Shown here one piece after another: positions 1 to 8,027 of a stretch of DNA of 64,000 nucleotides (the stretch's first letter is position 1; each line of letters begins with the position of its first letter). The notes below the pieces were generated by a model, which saw nothing but the letters and a program-made list of their open reading frames with translations, made no database searches and had not been told where the DNA came from. The DNA comes from Winogradskyella psychrotolerans (lineage in GTDB: Bacteria > Bacteroidota > Bacteroidia > Flavobacteriales > Flavobacteriaceae): contig NZ_JAHKPN010000002.1 in the NCBI RefSeq assembly GCF_018860545.1, positions 310,001 through 374,000 of the forward strand. The letters run 5' to 3'. Position numbers and translations under genes: made by a program.

Positions 1-340
1 CACTTGCAGCCGCTCGTATGGCTTTTACATCTCCTAATTGTTTGGATAATTCTAAATACGAAATGGATTGTCCAAAAGGAATCGTTTCCAATTGCTTCCA
101 TACTTTTTTCTGAAATTTTGTGCCTTCAGGATTTAATTTTAAATTGAAAACTTTACGTGTTTCGTTGAAGTATTCTTTAAGCTGAGTGACACAATTGAGC
201 AAGGCTTCAGGAATGGTGTCTACTAATTTTTCATGTGTATCTACTAGTGATACCGATGTAATGCCGTCTTCATTTCCGCTAATTTTTGCATATCCAAGAG
301 GAGTTTCAATATAACAGATTTGTAGAATTGACTGTTCCAA
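1..340 (-). CDS. Methylated-DNA--protein-cysteine methyltransferase, 3' part cut off by window edge
   Basis: Reading the minus strand from 340 gives an open frame that runs off the window at position 1. It contains the segment IPFGQSISYLELSKQLGD followed by KAIRAAAS, the recognisable region just before the active-site PCHR motif of O6-alkylguanine-DNA alkyltransferases. The active-site cysteine itself lies outside the window. Family members transfer alkyl groups from O6-alkylguanine to their own cysteine. No ATG fits: a stop codon at 353-355 is in frame and the first plausible start is TTG at 340, so the start is inferred. It lies 8 bp downstream of the CNNM/CBS gene on the same strand and is probably co-transcribed. 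Confidence 0.82.
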   Translation of the reverse strand, partial: MEQSILQICYIETPLGYAKISGNEDGITSVSLVDTHEKLVDTIPEALLNCVTQLKEYFNETRKVFNLKLNPEGTKFQKKVWKQLETIPFGQSISYLELSKQLGDVKAIRAAAS

Positions 341-348
341 TATGAGAT

Positions 349-1467
349 TTAGTTATCAGGATTATCATTTTCAATGATACCCAAACGTTTTGCTCTAGAT
401 TCCCAGCTTTTTCGGGCTAGTAATTGTAAGTCAGAGACATTATCACTCTCATCCATAATTTCGAGTCCAAGAAGGGTTTCTATGACATCCTCCATAGTGA
501 CTAAGCCACTCACTGTACCATACTCATCTACCACTAAAGCCAAATGATTACGACTTTCTATGAGTTGTTCAAATAGCGTCGGAATCGGTAAACTACGGTT
601 CACAATAATGATACTTCGTTTTATATCAGATAACAGTTTAGAGCCATTTCCTAATGCCATTTCTTTAAAAACTTCAGCTTTTAAAACTAAGCCCGTAATA
701 TTGTCTGGATCATCTGTATAAACGGGAACTCTAGAAAACCGGATATTAGAATTGACTTTGAAAAATGCTTCAACCGTCATACTTTCGTTTTCAATTTTCA
801 TTACTGTACGCGGTGTCATAACGTCTTTGGCTTGTACTTCTTTGAAGCTAAGTAAGTTTTTAATAACTTTACTTTCATTTTCTTCAAATACACCTTCTTC
901 CTGTGCTATTTCAGCCATGGCAGCAAAACTTTCTCTACTTAAAACACTACCATGTCCTTTGCCTCCAATAAGTTTTGTGGTGAGTTGGAGTATCCAGAGA
1001 ATACCTGTCCATTTTAAAGGAAATATTAAAATATTTAAAGCTTTAGCTGTAAAATTTGATAATTGTCTCCAATACGTAGCTCCAACCGTTTTTGGGATAA
1101 TTTCGGAAGCCACTAAAATTAGAATCGTCATAACTGTAGACACAACAGCTACCATAATATCTTCAGTAAATTCGAAACCTAAAATACTGCGTTTCGTTGT
1201 GCCATATAGCTCTGCATAAGCGACTTTAGCTTGCACCCCCACTAATATGGCTCCAACAGTGTGAGCAATAGTGTTTAAGGTAAGGATGGCTATTAGAGGA
1301 CGATCGACATCTTGTTTTAATTCTTCTAATTCAGCAGCATAAGCTTTACCTTCTTTCTTTTTAATATTAAGAAAAGTTGGAGTAATACTTAAAAGCACAG
1401 CCTCTAAAATAGAACACAAAAATGAAAAGAAGATGGAAATGACAGCGTAAAAAATGAGTAAGCCCAT
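349..1467 (-). CDS. CNNM transmembrane domain (DUF21) plus CBS-pair protein, CorC/hemolysin-like
   Basis: A 372-residue membrane protein. The N-terminal 170 residues or so are hydrophobic, with several membrane segments typical of the CNNM/DUF21 fold (it opens MGLLIFYAVISIFFSFLCS and has an SEIIPKTVG stretch near residue 120). A CBS pair follows at about residues 200-330, with the DVMTPR motif opening the first CBS and DEYGTVSGLVTMEDVIETLLG closing the second. Relatives are implicated in Mg2+ or other cation efflux. The C-terminal CorC_HlyC domain found in longer members is absent; the protein stops soon after the second CBS domain. Substrate is not deducible from sequence. Confidence 0.88.
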   Translation of the reverse strand: MGLLIFYAVISIFFSFLCSILEAVLLSITPTFLNIKKKEGKAYAAELEELKQDVDRPLIAILTLNTIAHTVGAILVGVQAKVAYAELYGTTKRSILGFEFTEDIMVAVVSTVMTILILVASEIIPKTVGATYWRQLSNFTAKALNILIFPLKWTGILWILQLTTKLIGGKGHGSVLSRESFAAMAEIAQEEGVFEENESKVIKNLLSFKEVQAKDVMTPRTVMKIENESMTVEAFFKVNSNIRFSRVPVYTDDPDNITGLVLKAEVFKEMALGNGSKLLSDIKRSIIIVNRSLPIPTLFEQLIESRNHLALVVDEYGTVSGLVTMEDVIETLLGLEIMDESDNVSDLQLLARKSWESRAKRLGIIENDNPDN

Positions 1468-1601
1468 TAATGTTTTGAAGTTTTTAGATGTACAAAGTTA
1501 CGAAATGAATACTAATTTAAAGCTAGCTATTTTTTTAGTTATTACCAAGTTATGGTTGGTAAAGAAAAAGGACGTGTCAAAAAAAATTGTAAATTCGAAT
1601 T

Positions 1602-2330
1602 ATGAGAACTATATTTTTGATACTCGTCTTACTAGGGACTTACTGTTTATCAGCACAAATAAAGGGAAAAATAACATATCGTCTCGAAACCGTTAAAGAT
1701 AGTGTAGAACAACCTTTTGAAAATCCTGAGAACACCGAAGCTCAAAATGAAGTCTATGCATTGATACATGATTCGCAACCCGTAGAAGGCTATTTGGTAT
1801 TCAACGATAGTATTGCAATTTATAATGTAGAGCCTAAGGTTGATATTCCTGGATGGAATAATGGCAGTGATGGGCTCATTATTACACGAAGTAATATTAA
1901 TTTGTCATGGATGATGGCTGGAGGTAGTTCAACCTATTACAATGATTGGAGTCGCGATTATAGTATTACTCAAAATGCGATAATGGGACCAACCAAACGA
2001 ATCATAAAAAAACCAAAAGAATGGACTATTACAGAAGAATCTAAAGTTATAGATGGCTATACGTGTTATTTAGCAACCATAGATAAACGCAACGATAAGA
2101 AAGTAAAGGCATGGTTTACACCGGAAATCCCTGTAAAACATGGTCCAAGAGGTTTTAATGGATTGCCAGGTTTAATTATGGAAATTAAAGATGTGGTATT
2201 GCTATGGACAGTCGAAAAAATTGAATTTGATCACTTTGAAGCTGATGATATCATAGAGCCTATGGAAGGAGAATTACTAACGCAAGAAGAATATATAAAG
2301 TTTAGTGGTAACCCTTTTGGTGATAATTAA
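1602..2330 (+). CDS. GLPGLI family secreted protein
   Basis: A 242-residue protein with an N-terminal signal peptide (MRTIFLILVLLGTYCLSAQ) and the family signature GPRGFNGLPGLIMEI near residue 190, which gives the GLPGLI family its name. The family is common in Bacteroidetes, exported, and without an assigned biochemical function. The start at 1602 is chosen because it directly precedes the signal peptide. It is transcribed alone, convergent with the Lrp-type gene downstream. Confidence 0.85.
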   Translation: MRTIFLILVLLGTYCLSAQIKGKITYRLETVKDSVEQPFENPENTEAQNEVYALIHDSQPVEGYLVFNDSIAIYNVEPKVDIPGWNNGSDGLIITRSNINLSWMMAGGSSTYYNDWSRDYSITQNAIMGPTKRIIKKPKEWTITEESKVIDGYTCYLATIDKRNDKKVKAWFTPEIPVKHGPRGFNGLPGLIMEIKDVVLLWTVEKIEFDHFEADDIIEPMEGELLTQEEYIKFSGNPFGDN

Positions 2331-2367
2331 AGTATGTAAAGTTAATATTACTGGTTTTTAGAGATCA

Positions 2368-2775
2368 CTAACTTTCTAAAATAATTCGAGTATTAGGAAC
2401 TCCATACTGAGAAATGCGCTCCAACAAAGTCACTAAGTCTTTATTACTTTTAAAATAGGCTAAAATACACAGACTATCTTCTCCTGTAATGCGATCGCAA
2501 CGTTGTACTTCGTCTAAGTATTTAATTTGATTATAGGCTGTTCTTAAAGTACTCGATTGATGGATTTTTAAATTGATATAAGCTTTGACTTGAATATCGA
2601 ATTTTTCATGATTAAGTCGAAGGGAATACCCTAAAATAAACCCTTTATCTTCCAATTGTTTGACACGTTTTCCAACAGCAGGAGCCGATAGATCTACCGA
2701 TTTTCCGATGGTTGCAAAAGACTCCCGTGCGTTGGCACTGAGTATTTTTATGATTTTCTCGTCAATAGCGTCCAT
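2368..2775 (-). CDS. Lrp/AsnC family transcriptional regulator
   Basis: A 135-residue protein with an N-terminal winged helix-turn-helix (MDAIDEKIIKILSANARESF onwards, residues 1-55) and a C-terminal RAM/AsnC-type ligand-binding domain (about 65-135, containing CDRITGEDSLCILAYF). Members usually sense amino acids and bind DNA as dimers or octamers. The cognate ligand cannot be read from the sequence. A pair of direct repeats immediately upstream (2782-2821) is a candidate autoregulatory site. Confidence 0.88.
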   Translation of the reverse strand: MDAIDEKIIKILSANARESFATIGKSVDLSAPAVGKRVKQLEDKGFILGYSLRLNHEKFDIQVKAYINLKIHQSSTLRTAYNQIKYLDEVQRCDRITGEDSLCILAYFKSNKDLVTLLERISQYGVPNTRIILES

Positions 2776-2781
2776 GTTTCA

Positions 2782-2821
2782 ATTCGGAATCAACTTTTTG
2801 GTATGTCAATTGATTCGGAAT
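2782..2821. promoter_or_regulatory. Candidate operator: two direct ATTCGGAAT repeats upstream of the Lrp-type gene
   Basis: The 9-mer ATTCGGAAT occurs at 2782-2790 and again at 2813-2821, 31 bp apart, close to three helical turns, directly upstream of the regulator's ATG (2775). Lrp/AsnC proteins commonly bind repeated sites in phase on their own promoters. Operator function is inferred. Confidence 0.35.
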
Positions 2822-2861
2822 TAAATGTAATAAAATTATTTTGATTATTAACTATAATTGA

Positions 2862-3854
2862 CTAACCATTAAGTAGTTTAACAACATCTTTAGCAAAATA
2901 AGAGGTGATGATATCCGCACCAGCGCGCTTAAAAGCCATCGTGGTTTCTAGCATTACCTGATCGTGATTTAGCCAACCTTTTTCTGCGGCTGCTTTTATC
3001 ATGGCGTATTCACCAGAGACTTGATACACGGCTACAGGTACATCGACTTCATTTTTAATATCTCTTAAAATATCTAGATAGGACAGGCCTGGTTTAACCA
3101 TGACAATATCGGCACCTTCTTCAATATCTATTAAGGTTTCTCTAACCGCTTCTATGCGGTTACCAAAATCCATTTGGTAGGTTTTTTTGTCTTTAGGGAC
3201 ATCAACTAAATCTACTGGTGCAGAATCAAGAGCGTCGCGAAAAGGACCATAAAACGAAGAGGCGTATTTTGCAGTATAAGCCATAATACCCGTATTTTTA
3301 TAGCCTTCTTGTTCTAATAATTGACGAATTTGTAACGTTCTTCCATCGTTCATATCGCTAGGGGCTACAAAATCAGAACCTGCTTGAGCGTGTGTTAAGG
3401 CCATTTTTGCTAGCACTTCGGCCGATTCGTCATTAATAATCATCCCGTTTTGTACAATACCATCGTGACCAACGGAGGAATAAGGGTCGAGTGCAACATC
3501 CGTCATCACTATCATATCCGGACAAGCATTTTTTACCGTTTTAATAGCGCGTTGCATCAATCCATCTGGGTTTAATGCCTCTGTACCTTTATTATCTTTT
3601 AAATTATCCGGAACTTTTACAAAGAGTAATACCGCTTTTAAACCTAAGCTCCATAATTCTCTGACTTCATTTTCAAGTAAATCTAAACTGTACCTAAAAT
3701 AGTTGGGCATAGACGGAATTTCATCTTTTACGCCCTTGCCTTCAACCACAAAAAGTGGCACTAAAAAATCATTTGGAGTAATGTAGTTTTCTCTAACTAA
3801 ACTTCTTATAGCCGCGTTAGTTCTTAGTCTTCTATTTCTTCGTAATGGAAACAT
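2862..3854 (-). CDS. hemB: Delta-aminolevulinic acid dehydratase (porphobilinogen synthase)
   Basis: A 330-residue protein that condenses two 5-aminolevulinate molecules into porphobilinogen in the cytoplasm. The two catalytic lysines are visible: K196 in AYTAKYASSFYGPFRDA and K254 in VMVKPGLSYLDI. The metal-binding segment reads DVALDPYSSVGHDG, with Asp where zinc enzymes have Cys, so this looks like the Mg2+/K+-dependent class rather than the zinc class. Length is normal for the family. It is the most distal of the minus-strand hem genes here, separated from hemF by a convergent helicase gene, and so has its own promoter. Confidence 0.96.
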   Translation of the reverse strand: MFPLRRNRRLRTNAAIRSLVRENYITPNDFLVPLFVVEGKGVKDEIPSMPNYFRYSLDLLENEVRELWSLGLKAVLLFVKVPDNLKDNKGTEALNPDGLMQRAIKTVKNACPDMIVMTDVALDPYSSVGHDGIVQNGMIINDESAEVLAKMALTHAQAGSDFVAPSDMNDGRTLQIRQLLEQEGYKNTGIMAYTAKYASSFYGPFRDALDSAPVDLVDVPKDKKTYQMDFGNRIEAVRETLIDIEEGADIVMVKPGLSYLDILRDIKNEVDVPVAVYQVSGEYAMIKAAAEKGWLNHDQVMLETTMAFKRAGADIITSYFAKDVVKLLNG

Positions 3855-3906
3855 GTTTGTATGTTTTAGACTTGTTAGGCGTTGTGCTGAATTTAATTCA
3901 GTATCT

Positions 3907-3923
3907 AAAACCTGACAGGTTTT
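3907..3923. repeat. Short palindrome AAAACCTGACAGGTTTT
   Basis: A 17-nt near-perfect inverted repeat with an ACCTGACAGGT core. It resembles the ACCTGC/GCAGGT palindromes at 6.6-8.7 kb and lies between hemB and the divergent helicase gene, within the predicted hemB leader. Possible solo REP half-unit. Confidence 0.4.
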
Positions 3924-3957
3924 TATGTATGAGGATTATGATTACTTTTATCAAATA

Positions 3958-3965
3958 CAAAGTTA
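3958..3965 (-). promoter_or_regulatory. Candidate hemB -7 box (TAACTTTG on the minus strand)
   Basis: CAAAGTTA on the plus strand reads TAACTTTG on the minus strand, matching the Bacteroidetes -7 consensus TAnnTTTG. It would give a leader of about 100 nt for hemB. No convincing -33 element is seen at the usual 19-bp spacing. Confidence 0.35.
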
Positions 3966-3986
3966 ACGATTTAAACCCATTTCTGA

Positions 3987-6623
3987 GTGCTCAAATCCCT
4001 AGATGATTTAGAATTTATTTTTCCATGGAGAAGCTATCAAGCGGAACTTTTAAAGCATTTTAGCACTCATATTGAAGATCATCATTTTCATGTTATTGCA
4101 CCTCCTGGTTCTGGGAAAACCATCTTAGGATTAGAAATCGTTAGAAAATTAGGAAAGAAAACGTTAGTCCTTGCACCAACACTAACCATTAGAAATCAAT
4201 GGGAAGACCGATTACAAAACTTTTTTACTGAGAATTGTGATTTTGAAGCCTATTCATTCGACATTAAAAAACCAAGCGATGTTACGTTTTCTACATATCA
4301 GTCGCTTCATGCGTTTTACAAAACCTTTGAAGATAAAAACGACTATTACCAATTCTTTAAAAAACACAATATTGAAACCTTAGTTTTAGATGAAGCCCAT
4401 CATTTAAAAAATGCATGGTGGAACTGCCTCATGGACTTAAAACGTAATGCTGAGTTTTATATGGTTGCGCTCACGGCAACACCACCTTACGATAGCAGTA
4501 GAGCCGAAGTGTCTAAGTATTTCACGCTTTGTGGTGAAGTTGATGATGAAATTGCGGTGCCAGATTTGGTGCGTGAAGGCGATTTAAGTCCACATCAAGA
4601 TTTTGTGTATCTCTCCAAACCTGAAGATTTAGAGATAAATTTTATCGTCGATTACAGACGGAATATTGCCGATTATAAAGATGAATTATTAAAGGATGAT
4701 GCGTTTATCAACTTTTTAATTGAGCATCGTTTTTATAAAAGCCCGAATTGGCATTTGGATGAACTCTATGCAAATACCGACTATTTTTCTGCCATTCTTA
4801 TATTTTTATATGCTTGTGGCTTTGAAATCGACCATCAAAAATTAGAAGTTTTAGGGTTTGAAAAACAAGAAATGATTCAGTTTCCTGAGCTCGATTTACA
4901 TTGGTTGGGAATTTTATTTCAGAATCTATTAGTTTCCGATAGAGAACAATTAATTGAGCAGGAAAAGTACATTGCAACATTAGAAAAACGATTACGAAAA
5001 CTCAATGTTTTTGAACGTAATTCGGTCGATTTTATTGGAGAACAGTTACTATATAAATCACTTTCAAATAGTCCGAGTAAATTAAAAAGTATTGTTAGCA
5101 TTGTTAATGCTGAAAGGAAAACTCTAAAACGCGATTTGAGATGCGTAATTCTAACGGATTATATTCGGAAAGAATTCTTAACCATCAAAGAAGCTGAAAT
5201 AGAAAACATAGACAAAATTGGTGTGCTTCCTATTTTTCAATATGTACGTCATTATTGCGATAAACCCGAAGAATTAGCGGTGCTTTCGGGCAGTATTGTT
5301 ATCCTTCATCAATCTATTTTAGAGGCTTTTGAAGCGATTGAATCATTGGATAATTTTTCGTTTTCACCATTACAAATAGGCGATTCATTCTTACTAGTAA
5401 CTTCAAAAGGTAAACCCAAAAATTCCATTGTCAGCATTATTACACAACTTTTTGAATCGGGACACATTAAAGTGCTCATTGGTACAAAATCCTTGTTGGG
5501 TGAGGGTTGGGATGCACCATCTATTAACAGTTTAATTTTGGCATCTTTTATTGGCTCGTTTGTATCGTCTAATCAAATGCGCGGACGCGCGATTAGAAAA
5601 GATGCCGATTCGCCCAACAAAACCGGAAACATTTGGCATTTGGCTTGTGTGGACCCAACGGCTTTAGATGGTGGAAAAGAGGTTGATACTTTAAAACGAC
5701 GCTTTGAAGCGTTTGTAGGTGTTACCAATAGTACCATTCCTTTTATTTCAAATGGTTTTGAACGCTTAAATATTCCTGACGAAATTAATGTAGAATCGAT
5801 AGAAACTTTAAATACTTCTACAATAAATCGTGCTACAAAACGAAACCTCATCACCGAAAAATGGAATAACGCAATCGGAAAAGGAACAAAGTTGACCAAA
5901 GAGGTCAAAATTTTACATTCAGGAAAACGACCTTTTAAAGCTCAAAAACAGATTTATTATTTTGATGCGCTTCGCTTTTTTGTAGTAGAACTATTATTTA
6001 CCATGATGCTCTTTTATGTAGAATTTGTTTTACAAAGTTTCCATCTTATTTTACAACGCGGTGTTGTCTATTTTATTTATACACTTCTAGCTGGTTTCAT
6101 TGGTGTCTTTGGTTATAAGTTGATTAAAGCTCTAAAGCTATTTATACGTCATGGTTACCTCTATAAAAAGATTGGTAAAATGGGATTAGCAATTCTTGAC
6201 ACTTTGAATGACTTAGGCTATATCACTTCAAATAGAAATGATATTCAGGTAAATTCCTATCTATTAAGAAAAGGTGATGTGGTTTGTAATTTGGTTGGTG
6301 CCAATGCGCTCGAAAATTCATTATTCGCCAAAGCTTTAAGTGAACTTTTAGAACCGATTGAATCGCCTAGATATTTAATTATAAAATCGAATCTTTTCAG
6401 AAAACGTTTAGATGTTGAAAATTTCTATCCTGTTCCAGAATTGTTTGGCGATAAAAAGGAAAATGCATTAGTATTTCAGAAGTATTGGAATTCTTACTTT
6501 GGAAAAACAAAACTCATATTTACACGTCGTATAGAAGGTCGGAAACTACTTTTAAAAGCACGATTGTTTCATGTGTATAATGCTTTTAAAGAGGTGACCA
6601 AGGAAGTTATGGTTTGGAAGTGA
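3987..6623 (+). CDS. Superfamily II DEAD/DEAH-box helicase with C-terminal membrane segments
   Basis: An 878-residue protein. Motif I (Walker A, APPGSGKT) is at residues 38-45, motif II DEAH at 135-138, motif III TATPP at 163-167. A helicase C domain follows with motif V/VI-like GTKSLLGEGWDAPSINSL and QMRGRAIRK at roughly 500-535. Unusually, residues about 660-712 form two long hydrophobic segments, so the helicase may be membrane-attached, followed by about 165 soluble residues. A stop codon lies in frame at 3984-3986, so the GTG at 3987 is the only reasonable N-terminal start; the next residues already lead into the Q-motif-like region. It stands alone, divergent from hemB. Nucleic acid substrate unknown. 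Confidence 0.85.
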   Translation: MLKSLDDLEFIFPWRSYQAELLKHFSTHIEDHHFHVIAPPGSGKTILGLEIVRKLGKKTLVLAPTLTIRNQWEDRLQNFFTENCDFEAYSFDIKKPSDVTFSTYQSLHAFYKTFEDKNDYYQFFKKHNIETLVLDEAHHLKNAWWNCLMDLKRNAEFYMVALTATPPYDSSRAEVSKYFTLCGEVDDEIAVPDLVREGDLSPHQDFVYLSKPEDLEINFIVDYRRNIADYKDELLKDDAFINFLIEHRFYKSPNWHLDELYANTDYFSAILIFLYACGFEIDHQKLEVLGFEKQEMIQFPELDLHWLGILFQNLLVSDREQLIEQEKYIATLEKRLRKLNVFERNSVDFIGEQLLYKSLSNSPSKLKSIVSIVNAERKTLKRDLRCVILTDYIRKEFLTIKEAEIENIDKIGVLPIFQYVRHYCDKPEELAVLSGSIVILHQSILEAFEAIESLDNFSFSPLQIGDSFLLVTSKGKPKNSIVSIITQLFESGHIKVLIGTKSLLGEGWDAPSINSLILASFIGSFVSSNQMRGRAIRKDADSPNKTGNIWHLACVDPTALDGGKEVDTLKRRFEAFVGVTNSTIPFISNGFERLNIPDEINVESIETLNTSTINRATKRNLITEKWNNAIGKGTKLTKEVKILHSGKRPFKAQKQIYYFDALRFFVVELLFTMMLFYVEFVLQSFHLILQRGVVYFIYTLLAGFIGVFGYKLIKALKLFIRHGYLYKKIGKMGLAILDTLNDLGYITSNRNDIQVNSYLLRKGDVVCNLVGANALENSLFAKALSELLEPIESPRYLIIKSNLFRKRLDVENFYPVPELFGDKKENALVFQKYWNSYFGKTKLIFTRRIEGRKLLLKARLFHVYNAFKEVTKEVMVWK

Positions 6624-6640
6624 TATTATGATTATCATGC

Positions 6641-6672
6641 AGACCTGCTAGTTTTTTAAAACCTGCAAGGTC
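6641..6672. repeat. REP-like imperfect palindrome of the GACCTGC family
   Basis: Starts AGACCTGCTAG and ends ACCTGCAAGGTC, with outer GACCT/AGGTC arms and a T/A-rich centre. It is a diverged relative of the 33-nt repeats bracketing the RAYT gene 1.4-2 kb away. It lies between the convergent helicase and YchJ-like genes, where it could also act as a transcript-end hairpin. Confidence 0.6.
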
Positions 6673-6690
6673 AGGGCTTAGTTTTACTGT

Positions 6691-7077
6691 TTAGTCACTC
6701 AACCCTAAATAAAACCAATGCCCATTCTCTTTCACAAAGGCCGATTTTTCATGGATGACCTCTACGTTTCCATTTTCAAAAAAATAGGCGTTAAAGGTTA
6801 CCGTGCCTTTATTGTCTATTTCCGTTCCGTTTGTGGTTTCTAAAACCTCTAGTCGTATCCATTGCACAGATTTTGCCCATTTTACAATGGCTTTTTTGTC
6901 TTTTGTTGGTCGTGTAGAACTGTGATGTGTTACCATTAAATAATCGCCATTGGCAAGGACAAAAGCGGAATATCTAGAACGCATCAGTTGTTCGGCTGTG
7001 TCTGTTTTTCCGTTGTTGCGATGGAAAACTTCGCAGCACTCTTGGTAGGTTTCGGTATTTCCGCAGTGGCAGTTCAT
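6691..7077 (-). CDS. YchJ-family SEC-C zinc-motif protein
   Basis: A 128-residue protein opening with the cysteine-rich SEC-C-like motif MNCHCGNTETYQECC, followed by the YchJ signature region LMRSRYSAFVLANGDYL and an NTF2-like C-terminal part ending GHWFYLGLSD. The cysteines probably bind zinc. The family (UPF0225) is widespread and without a firm function. It is upstream of nothing obvious on its strand and 47 bp downstream of hemF, possibly at the end of the hemF transcript. Confidence 0.85.
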   Translation of the reverse strand: MNCHCGNTETYQECCEVFHRNNGKTDTAEQLMRSRYSAFVLANGDYLMVTHHSSTRPTKDKKAIVKWAKSVQWIRLEVLETTNGTEIDNKGTVTFNAYFFENGNVEVIHEKSAFVKENGHWFYLGLSD

Positions 7078-7092
7078 TGTTGCTGTTTTTTA

Positions 7093-7107
7093 AGACCTGC
7101 TAGGTCT
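7093..7107. repeat. REP half-unit AGACCTGCTAGGTCT
   Basis: A perfect inverted repeat, AGACCT-GCT-AGGTCT, matching the outer arms of the 33-nt repeats at 8031-8063 and 8658-8690. It lies between hemF and the ychJ-like gene and could form a short intergenic mRNA hairpin. Confidence 0.6.
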
Positions 7108-7124
7108 GAGATAGTGTGAACTGT

Positions 7125-8027
7125 TTATACCCAATCCACAGGGTTTTGTAAGACCTTAATCAGTTTTTCTTCTTCACTTCCAGTTTCTGGTTGATGGTCG
7201 TAAACCCATTGTACATGTGGTGGTAAACTCATTAAGATACTTTCTATGCGTCCATTGGTTTTGAGTCCGAATAAAGTGCCTTTATCGTGAACTAAATTAA
7301 ATTCTACATAACGTCCTCTTCTGATTTCTTGCCAATCGCGTTGCGCTTTGGTGTAGTCTAGCGTTTTTCGTTTTTCAACAATTGGTACATAAGCTTCAAG
7401 GAAACTATCTCCAACTTCAGTGACGAAGTCGTACCAATTTTGCATGCTCATGTCGTCTGTAGCTTTACAATAATCGAAAAATAAACCGCCTAAACCACGA
7501 CCTTCATTTCGATGAGCATTGTAAAAGTATTCATCGCAACGCGATTTGTATTTTGGGTAAAACTCAGGGTTATGTTTGTCGCAAGCCGTTTTGCACGTTT
7601 GATGAAAGTGTTTGGCATCATCTTCAAATAAATAGTAAGGCGTTAAATCTTGTCCACCACCAAACCATTGGTCAACAATGTTTCCGTCTTTATCATACAT
7701 TTCAAAATAGCGCCAATTGGCATGTACTGTTGGCACCATCGGATTTGTAGGATGTAAGACTAAACTTAATCCACAAGCAAAGAAATCAGCGTCTTCTACA
7801 CCAAAGTATTTTTGCATAGAATCTGGTAATTTGCCGTGAACACCAGAAATATTAACGCCTCCTTTTTCAAAAACATTTCCATGTTCTATAACGCGTGTTC
7901 TTCCGCCGCCACCTTCAGGGCGTTCCCAGATGTCTTCTTGGAATTTGGCTTTACCATCGATTTCCTCTAGTTTAGAAGTGATGGTGTCTTGTAATTGGTG
8001 GATGTAGTTGAAGAATTTGTCTTTCAT
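7125..8027 (-). CDS. hemF: Oxygen-dependent coproporphyrinogen III oxidase
   Basis: HemF oxidatively decarboxylates coproporphyrinogen III to protoporphyrinogen IX using O2. Starting at the ATG at 8027 gives 300 residues, the usual HemF length. Diagnostic segments are WERPEGGGGRTRVIEHGNVFEKGGVN, FEKGGVNISGVHG, NPMVPTVHANWRYFE, WFGGGQDLTPYY and RRGRYVEFNLVHDKGTLFGL. The frame does not begin here: it is open without a stop up to 8621 through a palindromic repeat and a transposase-like domain, so a 498-residue fusion is formally encoded. I take 8027 as the functional start because it matches the native N-terminus (MKDKFFNYIHQLQ). The repeat hairpin ends only 3 nt before this ATG, so translation initiation may be affected by RNA structure or by ribosomes coming from the upstream frame. 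Confidence 0.93.
   Translation of the reverse strand: MKDKFFNYIHQLQDTITSKLEEIDGKAKFQEDIWERPEGGGGRTRVIEHGNVFEKGGVNISGVHGKLPDSMQKYFGVEDADFFACGLSLVLHPTNPMVPTVHANWRYFEMYDKDGNIVDQWFGGGQDLTPYYLFEDDAKHFHQTCKTACDKHNPEFYPKYKSRCDEYFYNAHRNEGRGLGGLFFDYCKATDDMSMQNWYDFVTEVGDSFLEAYVPIVEKRKTLDYTKAQRDWQEIRRGRYVEFNLVHDKGTLFGLKTNGRIESILMSLPPHVQWVYDHQPETGSEEEKLIKVLQNPVDWV

Noticed and set aside
752-1219. Antisense open frame inside the CNNM/CBS gene and similar frames opposite other genes
   Set aside because: They are mirror frames of well-supported genes with no family features or ribosome-binding context.
7093-7107. Terminator after hemF
   Set aside because: The stem is only 6 bp without a T run and matches the REP family, so a repeat is the better reading.
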